6,233 nucleotides of DNA from G001797105 sp964528155 (GTDB taxonomy: Bacteria; Chloroflexota; Anaerolineae; Anaerolineales; E44-bin32). The stretch covers positions 1-6,233 of the forward strand of contig CAZGRL010000185.1 in the NCBI GenBank assembly GCA_964528155.1, read 5' to 3'. The position numbers and the translations under genes were made by a program. The notes beneath the pieces were generated by a model. The model did not search any database and had not been told where the DNA came from. It saw only the letters and a program-made list of their open reading frames with translations. Numbering within the stretch: position 1 is the first letter of the stretch; every line of letters begins with the position of its first letter. Below, piece by piece: positions 1 through 6,132 of this stretch.

Positions 1-1610
1 TCACGCATGATCTCGCGCAAGCCCTCCTGGATCTGGGCCTCGGTGAAGGGGTCGACGCTGGCCGTGGCCTCGTCCAGGATCAAGATCCGCGGGTCCTTGA
101 GCAACACCCTGGCCAGCGCCACAAGCTGGCGTTGACCCATTGAGAGGCTCGAGCCGCGCTCACCCGCCTCGGTATCCAAACCTTCGGGCAAATCCTCCAG
201 CCAGTCCCCACCGCCGATGTGCATCGCCGCCCGCCGGACAGCAGCTTCGTCGGCGTCGAGTCGGGCATAGCGGATGTTGTCGCCGACGGTGCCGGAAAAC
301 AGGAACGGGTCCTGCGGCACCAAACCTAGATGCCGGCGGTAGTCCGCCAAATCGTGGCGTCGGATGTCGCGCCCATCGATCAACAACTCACCGCCCTGGA
401 ACTCGTAGAACCGCGCGATCAACTTGGCCACGCTGGTCTTGCCGGCGCCGGTGTGACCGACCAGTGCCAAGGTCTCGCCGGGACGGATGTCGAGCGAGTA
501 ATCCGGCAGCACGATCTCGGTCTCGGTGTAGCTGAAGCGCATGTGCCGGAACTCGATCCGACCCTGCATGTGACCGACCGGCTTGGAGGCCGTCTGTACC
601 ACATGCGGCTCGGCGTCGATCAGGGCGAAGACGCGCTCCGCCGCCGAAAGCCCGTCCTGGAACTGGCTCCAGAAACTGGCGATGCTCATCATCGGGAACC
701 AGAAGAACCCGACGGCCTGCATGAACAGGTACCAGTCGCCCGGCGTAAGCGTGCCGGTCTCGACGCGCAGCGCGCCGGTGTACATCAGCAATGCGATCCC
801 TAGCCCGGTGGACATGCCCATGATGGGGAAGATCGTATTGAGCGTCAGCCCGCGGCGCAGACCGACGCGAAACGCCTGACGGTTGTTGTCGTTGAATTCC
901 TTGTAGATCGAGCGCTCCTTGCGGAACGCTTTGGCGACCACGATCCCGCTGATCGACTCCTGGATCTGGGCGTTGATCTTGGCGGTCACGCGCCGGGCGT
1001 GCTGTGTGACGCGCCGTGCGATGCGGCGGAAGCTCAGGGCGATCACGACCGTGATGGGCGCCATGGCAATGAGCAGAAGCGTCAGGCCGGCGTTGACGTG
1101 CAGCAGCCAGACCGTCAGGAACCCGACCAGCAAGATCTGGCTGAGCAGTCCGACAACGAGCGTGACAACGTCGGAGAAGTCTTGCGTGTCTGAGGTCACC
1201 CGACTGACGATCTTGCCCGAAGGATGCTCCTCGTAGAAGGAGATGTCGTGGTCGAGGGTGGCGCTGAAGGCGTCTTCGCGAATCTTGAGCACGACGTCGC
1301 CGACGACCTGCGCCGCGTACCACTGATGGATCAGGTTGGAGGTCCAGGCGATAGCGCCGAGCACCAGCACAAGCGCGCTGGCGCCGATCAACCCCCCGAG
1401 GGTCGGGTTGGACGAGGCGATGTCGATCGCCCGGGAGATGGCGATCGGCGCGCCGCTCCCGGCGATGGAGTTGATTGCCAGCACGCCGGCCACCAGCGCG
1501 ATCTTGCGGCTGAACGGACGGAAATACTCGAGGATGCGCGCCAGCAGCTCCCGGTCGCTGTACTCCCGGTCGTAGGATTCGGTTTCGAGTCCGTCGAGGA
1601 TGAATCCCAT
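1..1610 (-). CDS. ABC exporter half-transporter, catalytically consensus subunit (partial, C-terminus off the window)
   Basis: A fused membrane-plus-ATPase half-transporter; 536 codons are visible and the 3' end lies beyond base 1. Six membrane helices fall near residues 36-58, 73-95, 147-169, 172-194, 256-278 and 293-315, followed by a nucleotide-binding domain from about 350. Visible motifs are A-loop Y361, Walker A GHTGAGKTS (385-393, K391), Q-loop Q433, the GERG X-loop (483-486), signature LSMGQ (489-493) and Walker B ILILDE (D513, catalytic E514). The H-loop His would lie past the edge. The signature departs from LSGGQ, while the catalytic Glu is intact. That is the pattern of the active-site-bearing partner in asymmetric heterodimeric exporters. 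The ATG at 1610 is 6 bp after the stop of the upstream ABC gene, with no clear Shine-Dalgarno, so translational coupling in one operon is likely. The substrate cannot be read; peptides, lipids or drugs are all possible. Confidence 0.95.
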   Translation of the reverse strand, partial: MGFILDGLETESYDREYSDRELLARILEYFRPFSRKIALVAGVLAINSIAGSGAPIAISRAIDIASSNPTLGGLIGASALVLVLGAIAWTSNLIHQWYAAQVVGDVVLKIREDAFSATLDHDISFYEEHPSGKIVSRVTSDTQDFSDVVTLVVGLLSQILLVGFLTVWLLHVNAGLTLLLIAMAPITVVIALSFRRIARRVTQHARRVTAKINAQIQESISGIVVAKAFRKERSIYKEFNDNNRQAFRVGLRRGLTLNTIFPIMGMSTGLGIALLMYTGALRVETGTLTPGDWYLFMQAVGFFWFPMMSIASFWSQFQDGLSAAERVFALIDAEPHVVQTASKPVGHMQGRIEFRHMRFSYTETEIVLPDYSLDIRPGETLALVGHTGAGKTSVAKLIARFYEFQGGELLIDGRDIRRHDLADYRRHLGLVPQDPFLFSGTVGDNIRYARLDADEAAVRRAAMHIGGGDWLEDLPEGLDTEAGERGSSLSMGQRQLVALARVLLKDPRILILDEATASVDPFTEAQIQEGLREIMR

Positions 1611-1616
1611 GTCGTG

Positions 1617-3431
1617 TCAGTCCGCGCCGGCCGGGCCGGGGGCCAATTCGCCCGGGCCGCCTCGCCGGCGCGGCTCCGGTTCGTATCGCTCGAAGATCCG
1701 GCGGTAGTCGGGGCTGCGCGCCATCAGCTCCGCGTGCGCGCCATGATCGACGAGTCTGCCGCGCCGCAACACCAGGATGCGATCGGCCCAACGGATCTGG
1801 CTCAGGCGGTGGGTGATCAGGAACGTCGTGCGCTGCGCGCTGATGCGACGCATGGCGCGCTGGATCTGATCCTCGGTGGCGCTGTCGATGGCGCTGGTGC
1901 TGTCGTCGAGGATCAGGATGCGCGGATCGGTCAGAAACGCCCGCGCGATGGCGAGCCGCTGTCGCTGGCCGCCGGACAGCGTGACGCCGCGCTCGCCGAT
2001 CTCGGTCTGATACCCCATGGCGAACGAACGAATGAACTCGTCCGCCTGCGCCTCGCGGGCAGCCTCTTCGATCATCGCCTGCGTGGCGTCCTCACGTCCG
2101 AAAGCGATGTTTTCGGCGATCGTCCCCGAAAAGAGGAAGACGTCTTGCTCGATGGTCGAAATCTGCGAACGGAGCGACTCCATGCTCCACTGGCGGACGT
2201 CGATCCCGTCGACGAGCACGCGTCCGCCGTCGACGTCGTAGATGCGGTTGATCAGCCGGGTGAGACTGGTTTTGCCGGATCCGGTCTGCCCGACGATGGC
2301 GATCGTCTCCCCGGGGCGAGCTTCGAAGCTCACATCGTTCAGCACGACCTTGCCCGAGTAGCTGAACACGACGTGATCGAAGGTCACCGCGCCTCCGATG
2401 CGGCGCGACACTCCGCCGACGTTTTCATCGAGCTCGGTCTTGGCGTTGATCAAGGTGAGTATGCGCCGGCCGCTGGCGATCCCGATTTGGACGAGGTCGA
2501 AGGAGAAGATCGAGATGAACGTCGGGAAGCGCAGTGCGCCCATCAAACCGACGAAAGAGACCACCTCGCCCAGGCTGATTCGCCCGGCCTGCCAGACGAG
2601 CAAGGCGTGGAGCAGACCGAGCGCCCACGACAGGGCGAAGACGAGCATCGGCCAATACAGCGCCTGGATCTCACCATGCTTGACGTAGTAATCGCGATAC
2701 AAGCGGGCGTTGCGCGTGAACTTGTCCCACTCGTGGCGCTCCTGGACGTTGGCCTTGACAACCTCGATGCCGTTGATCCCCTCGGCCAGCCCGGCGTTCG
2801 TCACACCGAATTGATCGCGCATGGCGATGCTGATCGGGTTGAGGCGGCGGGCGTAGTCGCGAACCGTCAGGATCAGGAACACCAGGAAGACGAGCGGGAC
2901 GAGCAAGAGCTCCCGACTGATGCCGGCGATGACCACGATCGGGATGACCAGGTTGAATATGGAGTCGGTGATCAGGTTGACGCCCGGGCTGAACATCAGG
3001 TTGAGGTTGTGAACGTCGTTGGTGGCGCGGGCCATGATGTCGCCGATGCGTTGGCGACCGTGGAACGTCTGGCTCTTTCCCAACAAACTGATGTAGAGCT
3101 CGTGGCGCGAGTCGCGCTCGACCAGTTGGGCGATGAATTCGGCGGTGTAGTTACGGATCAACCCGGTCAGGCCCTGGCTCGCAGCGGCGAAGAAGATCGA
3201 CAGGGCGGCGGCAACCAGGGCGGCGCGAGTCCATCCCGGATTGGTGATCAGGTCGAAGGCGCGCCCGACGAACACCTGGATGAGGCTGTAGGCGGTGTTG
3301 TTGCCGGCCGCGGCCAGGAACAGCAGGAGCGGGAGGTAGGGGTAGCGCAAGGCGTGCGAGGCGATCCAGCGGACCGGGCCGGTGCGGTTGTAGGCGTATT
3401 CTTTTTCGAGGGAGAATTCACGCGCGTTCAT
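1617..3431 (-). CDS. ABC exporter half-transporter, subunit with degenerate catalytic site
   Basis: A complete 604-residue membrane-plus-ATPase half-transporter, normal length for the family. Hydrophobic segments lie near 32-55, 70-92, 150-172, 174-190, 258-281 and 286-310. The ATPase domain begins near 348, with A-loop Y358, Walker A GQTGSGKTS (381-389), Q-loop Q429, GERG (479-482), a perfect LSGGQ (485-489), Walker B RILILD (504-509) and switch His H541. The residue after the Walker B Asp is D510 instead of the catalytic Glu (LDDSTSAID). The same Glu-to-Asp change is known in TM287, LmrC and BmrC, the non-catalytic halves of heterodimeric exporters. It therefore probably pairs with the ABC subunit encoded 6 bp downstream. 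No ATG, GTG or TTG lies just upstream in frame, so the ATG at 3431 is the likely start. There is no Shine-Dalgarno; a TATAAT lies about 31 bp upstream. The C-terminal tail (585-604) is Pro/Gly/Arg-rich and unlikely to be structured. Confidence 0.96.
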   Translation of the reverse strand: MNAREFSLEKEYAYNRTGPVRWIASHALRYPYLPLLLFLAAAGNNTAYSLIQVFVGRAFDLITNPGWTRAALVAAALSIFFAAASQGLTGLIRNYTAEFIAQLVERDSRHELYISLLGKSQTFHGRQRIGDIMARATNDVHNLNLMFSPGVNLITDSIFNLVIPIVVIAGISRELLLVPLVFLVFLILTVRDYARRLNPISIAMRDQFGVTNAGLAEGINGIEVVKANVQERHEWDKFTRNARLYRDYYVKHGEIQALYWPMLVFALSWALGLLHALLVWQAGRISLGEVVSFVGLMGALRFPTFISIFSFDLVQIGIASGRRILTLINAKTELDENVGGVSRRIGGAVTFDHVVFSYSGKVVLNDVSFEARPGETIAIVGQTGSGKTSLTRLINRIYDVDGGRVLVDGIDVRQWSMESLRSQISTIEQDVFLFSGTIAENIAFGREDATQAMIEEAAREAQADEFIRSFAMGYQTEIGERGVTLSGGQRQRLAIARAFLTDPRILILDDSTSAIDSATEDQIQRAMRRISAQRTTFLITHRLSQIRWADRILVLRRGRLVDHGAHAELMARSPDYRRIFERYEPEPRRRGGPGELAPGPAGAD

Positions 3432-3462
3432 GGGAGTGGTGTGTGAACAAGCCGAAGGTTTA

Positions 3463-3468
3463 ATTATA
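3463..3468 (-). promoter_or_regulatory. Candidate -10 element of the ABC exporter operon
   Basis: A perfect TATAAT on the minus strand, inside one of the few AT-rich stretches of the spacer. Its downstream edge is 31 bp before the ATG at 3431, so transcription would start near 3456 and give a leader of roughly 25 nt. No good -35 hexamer is seen at 16-18 bp: the 17-bp position reads AACGTC, and TCAACG sits at 20 bp. The call therefore rests on the -10 element and its position. Confidence 0.45.
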
Positions 3469-3506
3469 CCCGCGGGGCGGGCTCAGACGTTGATTCTTGT
3501 GCTCGA

Positions 3507-3531
3507 CCCTACCCCCTCTGTCCCCCTCCCC
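3507..3531 (-). other. Putative G-quadruplex tract upstream of the ABC promoter
   Basis: The minus strand carries four G-runs of 4, 5, 5 and 3 bases separated by 1, 5 and 2 bases, which fits the G3+N1-7 pattern. The minus strand is the coding strand of the ABC operon. The tract ends about 39 bp upstream of the TATAAT and overlaps the left arm of the 15-bp inverted repeat. Folding in vivo is inference. Confidence 0.4.
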
Positions 3532-3579
3532 GGCCATGATCTTGTCTGGTCCCCTCAAACCGCAGGCCGGGGAGGGGGA
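3521..3579. repeat. C/G-rich perfect inverted repeat, 15-bp arms
   Basis: The arm at 3521-3535 (TCCCCCTCCCCGGCC) is the exact reverse complement of 3565-3579, with a 29-base loop (3536-3564). The arms have no flanking T-run on either side, so it is not a convincing terminator. The C5TC4 / G4AG5 character resembles the terminator hairpin about 155 bp away, which suggests related repeat stock. Confidence 0.8.
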
Positions 3580-3585
3580 GGAAAT

Positions 3586-3640
3586 GCCAAATCACATTGT
3601 GGGCGGGCGGTTCCACCGCCCGCCCACAATGTGATTTGGC
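3586..3640. repeat. Perfect palindrome with 26-bp arms and 3-base loop
   Basis: Bases 3586-3611 are the exact reverse complement of 3615-3640; the loop is TCC (3612-3614). The outer part of each arm is mixed sequence (GCCAAATCACATTGTG) and the inner part is G/C-rich (GGCGGGCGGT). The match stops abruptly at both ends, and I see no clear target-site duplication. Neither side has a T-run, so it is not a typical intrinsic terminator. It looks like a dispersed palindromic (REP- or MITE-like) unit. No second copy occurs in this window, so that label is inference. Confidence 0.85.
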
Positions 3641-3733
3641 TCTCCTTTGGAATGCACGGGGACTGCGCGGCCGAGAACGCCTGCTTTCCGCCGCGCCGGT
3701 ACGCGCGACACCGCTCTCACACCCATGAGAAAA

Positions 3734-3765
3734 CCCTTCCCCCCTCCCTGGGGAGGGGGGAAGGG
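3734..3765 (-). terminator. Probable Rho-independent terminator of the MFS transporter gene
   Basis: A perfect 15-bp stem (arms 3734-3748 and 3751-3765) with a 2-base loop. Read on the minus strand, the stem is followed by TTTTCTCA (3733-3726). It begins 36 bp after the MFS stop codon at 3802. Read on the plus strand it is followed by GGG, so the signal is directional. The loop is very tight, so the innermost pair or two may open. The stem sequence itself is of a repeat-like CCCTTCCCCCCTCCC type. Confidence 0.65.
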
Positions 3766-3773
3766 GGGTGGGG
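3750..3773 (+). other. Strong putative G-quadruplex tract
   Basis: The plus strand carries four G-runs of 4, 6, 6 and 4 bases separated by single A, AA and single T. This is an unusually strong match to the G-quadruplex pattern. It includes the right arm of the terminator hairpin, so the same DNA can form either a hairpin or a quadruplex. It lies on the template strand of the upstream MFS transcript. Confidence 0.5.
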
Positions 3774-3801
3774 CCGGATCGCTGATTGCCGGGCTGAGCA
3801 A

Positions 3802-5034
3802 CTACGCGCTCGCAGCGCGGATGAGGGAAGACTCCCTCAAACCGCGCGCGATAACCAGCGAGATCAGGAGCAAGACCGCCAGGGCGGTCAGCGAGGCTGT
3901 CATCGACCCGGTCGATGGATCCTTGAAGGCGTCCATTCCAAAGATGAACAAGATCCCCGAGATCTGCCCCATCTGCAGCAGCAATCCGTTGGATGTGCCC
4001 TCCGGCGCCGGATACCCGATCTCGGCACCGTACTGAAACCCGATCGGCCCGGCGCTCAAGAGACAGAACCCCAGGAGCGCGGCCGAGACGAGCAGCGGCG
4101 CGTACCCGGTAGAAAACGTCACCCCGAGCAACCCGACGATGGCGCCCGCCAGCGCGCCCAGAATGTAGGGCACGCGGCGGCGCGAGCGGTCGGAGAGCAT
4201 CGGCATGACCAGCGCTCCTAGCACGCCGCCGATGATCAACACACCTCCGATCACACCAGCCTGCGTGATCGAGAAGCCGCGCGGGCGGACGATGTCTTCG
4301 ACCCACGTCGTCACAGCGTTGAACACTCCCAGACCGACGAAGAACACGACCAACAGAATCACGAAATCACGCTTGCGGAACAAGTCGCGTAGGCCGTCCA
4401 ACATCAGCGAGCGCTCTTCTTGCTCCGGCGGGCAGGGCGGTGTGGGAGGCCGCTCGCGCGACAGTAGAAGGAAGGCGACGGCGACCAACGCGGCGACGAT
4501 GCCGTAGGTCGTCAACGTGGAAGGTATACCGCTGCGAAGCGTGAGGAATGGCGTCAGGAGCAGACCGAGCAAGATCCCGACGTAGATCGCCAGCGATCCG
4601 AAGCCGGAGGCGGTGGCGCGTTCCTCCATCGGGAACCACCGGGCGGCGACCTTGGTGACCGAGTTGAGTATGAACGGCTGTCCGATGGCGATGCCGATCT
4701 GTGACACGAGCACCATGCTGTAGCTGGGGGCGGCCAGGCCGCGCACCAAGCCGAATCCGCCGGTGAGAACGGCGCCGAGGCCGACGGCGGATCGAATGCC
4801 GTAGGTATCGATCACCCACGATGCGGGAATCGAAAGAAAGACGTAGACGATCATGAAGCTCATTGACAACAGGCCGATGCTCAGGTCGGAGACCTGGTAA
4901 AACGAGGCGGCGGCGCTGGTGATCGGCGCAAAGGTGATCCATAAGAGCTGATTGACAGCGACGCTCAACATGAAGACCAGAAGGACGACCCATCGATAGG
5001 GATAAACGCGAAACGTCGGCTGTTCCATGGACAT
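3802..5034 (-). CDS. MFS transporter, FLVCR/SLC49-like
   Basis: A 410-residue, 12-helix major facilitator permease of the inner membrane. It has two six-helix halves joined by a charged cytoplasmic loop (about 192-222). Motif-A-type loops follow helix 2 (DTYGIR, 76-81) and helix 8 (SDRSRRR, 281-287). The N-terminal half has the FLVCR-like pattern FYQVS, LSMSFM, PASWVIDTYGIR (45-81). The C-terminal half carries GFQYGAEIGYPAPEGTSNG (332-350), close to the conserved GFEFAVE-TYPESEG stretch of FLVCR proteins as I recall it. Eukaryotic FLVCRs are linked to heme, choline or ethanolamine transport; the bacterial substrate is unknown. A Shine-Dalgarno at 5038-5043 is 3 bases from the ATG at 5034 but 9 from the ATG at 5028, so the shorter 408-residue form (starting MEQPTFRV) is at least as likely. 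It follows the CAP-LysM gene by 68 bp. Confidence 0.92.
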   Translation of the reverse strand: MSMEQPTFRVYPYRWVVLLVFMLSVAVNQLLWITFAPITSAAASFYQVSDLSIGLLSMSFMIVYVFLSIPASWVIDTYGIRSAVGLGAVLTGGFGLVRGLAAPSYSMVLVSQIGIAIGQPFILNSVTKVAARWFPMEERATASGFGSLAIYVGILLGLLLTPFLTLRSGIPSTLTTYGIVAALVAVAFLLLSRERPPTPPCPPEQEERSLMLDGLRDLFRKRDFVILLVVFFVGLGVFNAVTTWVEDIVRPRGFSITQAGVIGGVLIIGGVLGALVMPMLSDRSRRRVPYILGALAGAIVGLLGVTFSTGYAPLLVSAALLGFCLLSAGPIGFQYGAEIGYPAPEGTSNGLLLQMGQISGILFIFGMDAFKDPSTGSMTASLTALAVLLLISLVIARGLRESSLIRAASA

Positions 5035-5037
5035 CGT

Positions 5038-5043
5038 CTCCTT
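5038..5043 (-). promoter_or_regulatory. Ribosome binding site of the MFS gene
   Basis: AAGGAG on the minus strand, the only clear Shine-Dalgarno among the four genes. It is 3 bases from the ATG at 5034 and 9 bases from the in-frame ATG at 5028. The second spacing is the more usual, so it favours a start at 5028. Confidence 0.7.
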
Positions 5044-5102
5044 GGGTTGCGTCCGTGCAGGAGTGCGCGGGCGGAATCGCGACCGAAGCTAAGTGCGCGC
5101 CT

Positions 5103-6104
5103 TCATCCCTGGGCGCGGTCGTCGCGCCGAAGCAGTGCGGCGGCGATCCCGATCGCCATCAAGCCGCCTCCGGCGCCGATCAAGATCCAACTCGTCGTAC
5201 CCAACGGCTCGGCGGTCGGACCTGGCGTGGGGGAGGGAGAAGGGCGCGGTGTTGTTGTGAACGCCCTGCGTGTGGATGTCGCGCGGGGCGTCGCTGTGTC
5301 GGTGACGGCCCTGGTGGGGGCGGGGGAGGGCGTTTGAGTCGTCGCCGGCTGGACGATGATCTCCTGGCCGATGCGCAGCAGCGGCGAGGCCGGCAGGTTG
5401 TTGAGCTGGCGCAGGACGTCGACGTCGACGCCGTAGTACGCTGCAATGGTCCACAGCGTCTGCCCCGCCTGGACGACGTGGATGATCGAGCCGTCGGCGG
5501 CGGGCGTGGACAGGATGAAACCCGGCGAGATGGGAGCTGCGCCCGCGCCGGAGGCGGCTGGGGCCGACGTCGGGGCGACGTACGACCCGCCGGCGACGTA
5601 GCCGGCGTCGAGGGTGTAGCGCGACACACCGCCGGACTCGCCGGCGCCGGCCCCGACATCGGTGTAGTTGGGCCCGAGCATGGTGTTCAGGTGCAAGTCG
5701 TCGCCCTGCCACCAGCCGACGGCCTCGGCCGGGGTCAGTCCGGTCCCGCCGGCGATGTTCTCGGAGATGAAGACGGTTGCGCCGCCGCCGTAGCCGGCGG
5801 CGATGGCGCGGTCGCGCGGCCGCGATCCGTCAGCGCTGTAGTGGGTCGTGCTTCCGATCGATACCTGATAGTCGTTGTGTGCCCGGGCGACGGCCATGAG
5901 GATGGGATCGATGTTGTAGGGCGCAAGACCGTTGGCGGAGCGCAACGCGTTGACCTCGTCGATGAGGTCGTAGGCAGCCTGGTTGGCCGGCGCGCCGGAA
6001 ACGCCGTACGGACGGACGGCCATGATCGCCGTGAGGGCGAGGAGAAGCGCGCCGAGGCGCTTCCATCTCGGAGGGATCCGGAGGCGGATGGCTGGCGTGG
6101 GCAT
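5103..6104 (-). CDS. Secreted membrane-anchored CAP (SCP/PR1) domain protein with LysM
   Basis: A 333-residue exported protein. A signal peptide has a basic n-region (1-16) and hydrophobic core (17-30), with cleavage probably near 37-40. The CAP domain (about 43-170) shows LIDEVNALRSANGL (47-60), H88 in THYSADG, E115 in SENIAGG, and H138 in WWQGDDLHLNTML. H88, E115 and H138 match the His/Glu cavity residues of the family. A LysM domain (about 208-253: HVVQAGQTLWTIAAYYGV, LNNLPASPLLRIGQEIIV) should bind peptidoglycan or another GlcNAc polymer. A Thr/Pro/Ser-rich stalk (254-303) leads to one transmembrane helix (304-325) and a short RRDDRAQG tail, giving an N-outside cell-surface protein. Bacterial CAP proteins have no settled biochemical role. 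The ATG at 6104 is the only ATG, GTG or TTG between the in-frame stop at 6183-6185 and the signal peptide. No Shine-Dalgarno is evident. Confidence 0.93.
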   Translation of the reverse strand: MPTPAIRLRIPPRWKRLGALLLALTAIMAVRPYGVSGAPANQAAYDLIDEVNALRSANGLAPYNIDPILMAVARAHNDYQVSIGSTTHYSADGSRPRDRAIAAGYGGGATVFISENIAGGTGLTPAEAVGWWQGDDLHLNTMLGPNYTDVGAGAGESGGVSRYTLDAGYVAGGSYVAPTSAPAASGAGAAPISPGFILSTPAADGSIIHVVQAGQTLWTIAAYYGVDVDVLRQLNNLPASPLLRIGQEIIVQPATTQTPSPAPTRAVTDTATPRATSTRRAFTTTPRPSPSPTPGPTAEPLGTTSWILIGAGGGLMAIGIAAALLRRDDRAQG

Positions 6105-6108
6105 GTTC

Positions 6109-6118
6109 GACCGCGGTC
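6109..6118. repeat. 10-bp perfect palindrome at the CAP-LysM gene start
   Basis: GACCGCGGTC is self-complementary and sits 4 bp upstream of the ATG at 6104, between it and the candidate -10. It could be an operator-like site or a chance event in GC-rich DNA. No second copy is seen nearby. Confidence 0.25.
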
Positions 6119-6126
6119 TCGAATGG

Positions 6127-6132
6127 ATTATC
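6127..6132 (-). promoter_or_regulatory. Candidate -10 element of the CAP-LysM gene
   Basis: GATAAT on the minus strand, ending 22 bp before the ATG at 6104, which would give a leader of only about 15-18 nt. No recognisable -35 hexamer stands at the usual distance (AGATCT at 17 bp). The short distance resembles that of the ABC promoter (31 bp), and both genes lack a Shine-Dalgarno. Confidence 0.3.

Larger units (their letters stand above)
3432..3801. other. Gene-free spacer made of hairpins, 370 bp
   Basis: No credible gene is present here. From right to left the spacer holds a probable terminator for the MFS gene (3734-3765) that overlaps a plus-strand G-run tract (3750-3773). Next is a featureless GC-rich stretch (3641-3733), then a perfect 26-bp-arm palindrome (3586-3640). 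Then come a 15-bp-arm inverted repeat (3521-3579) with a second G-run tract on the minus strand (3507-3531), and finally the TATAAT of the ABC operon (3463-3468). Open frames through it translate to Pro/Gly/Arg-rich low-complexity protein of the kind such repeats often produce. Confidence 0.8.

Noticed and set aside
388..1791. A 467-codon open frame on the minus strand in a different frame, crossing the ABC gene junction.
   Set aside because: It overlaps both ABC coding regions out of frame, and its product is Arg/Pro/Ala-rich with no recognisable motif.
1224..3446. A 740-codon open frame on the plus strand, antisense to the ABC genes.
   Set aside because: It is fully antisense to two genes with complete ABC motifs. 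Its translation is an Asp/Glu/Arg/Gln/Val-rich stretch with no domain or membrane pattern. Long antisense frames of this kind are usual opposite GC-rich genes.
3521..3640. A two-repeat array (CRISPR-like or tandem) formed by the adjacent inverted repeats.
   Set aside because: The two repeats differ in sequence and there is no direct repeat-spacer pattern; they are independent palindromes.
3509..4306. Open frames on both strands through the spacer and the MFS 3' end (minus 3509-4306, plus 3430-4221).
   Set aside because: They run through the palindromes and overlap the MFS gene in another frame. The low-complexity PPSPGRGEG-like translations are typical by-products of G/C-rich repeats.
5221..5335. 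G-run clusters on the plus strand that resemble G-quadruplex motifs.
   Set aside because: They are explained by Pro and Thr codons of the CAP-LysM stalk on the minus strand, and each cluster has only three full runs.
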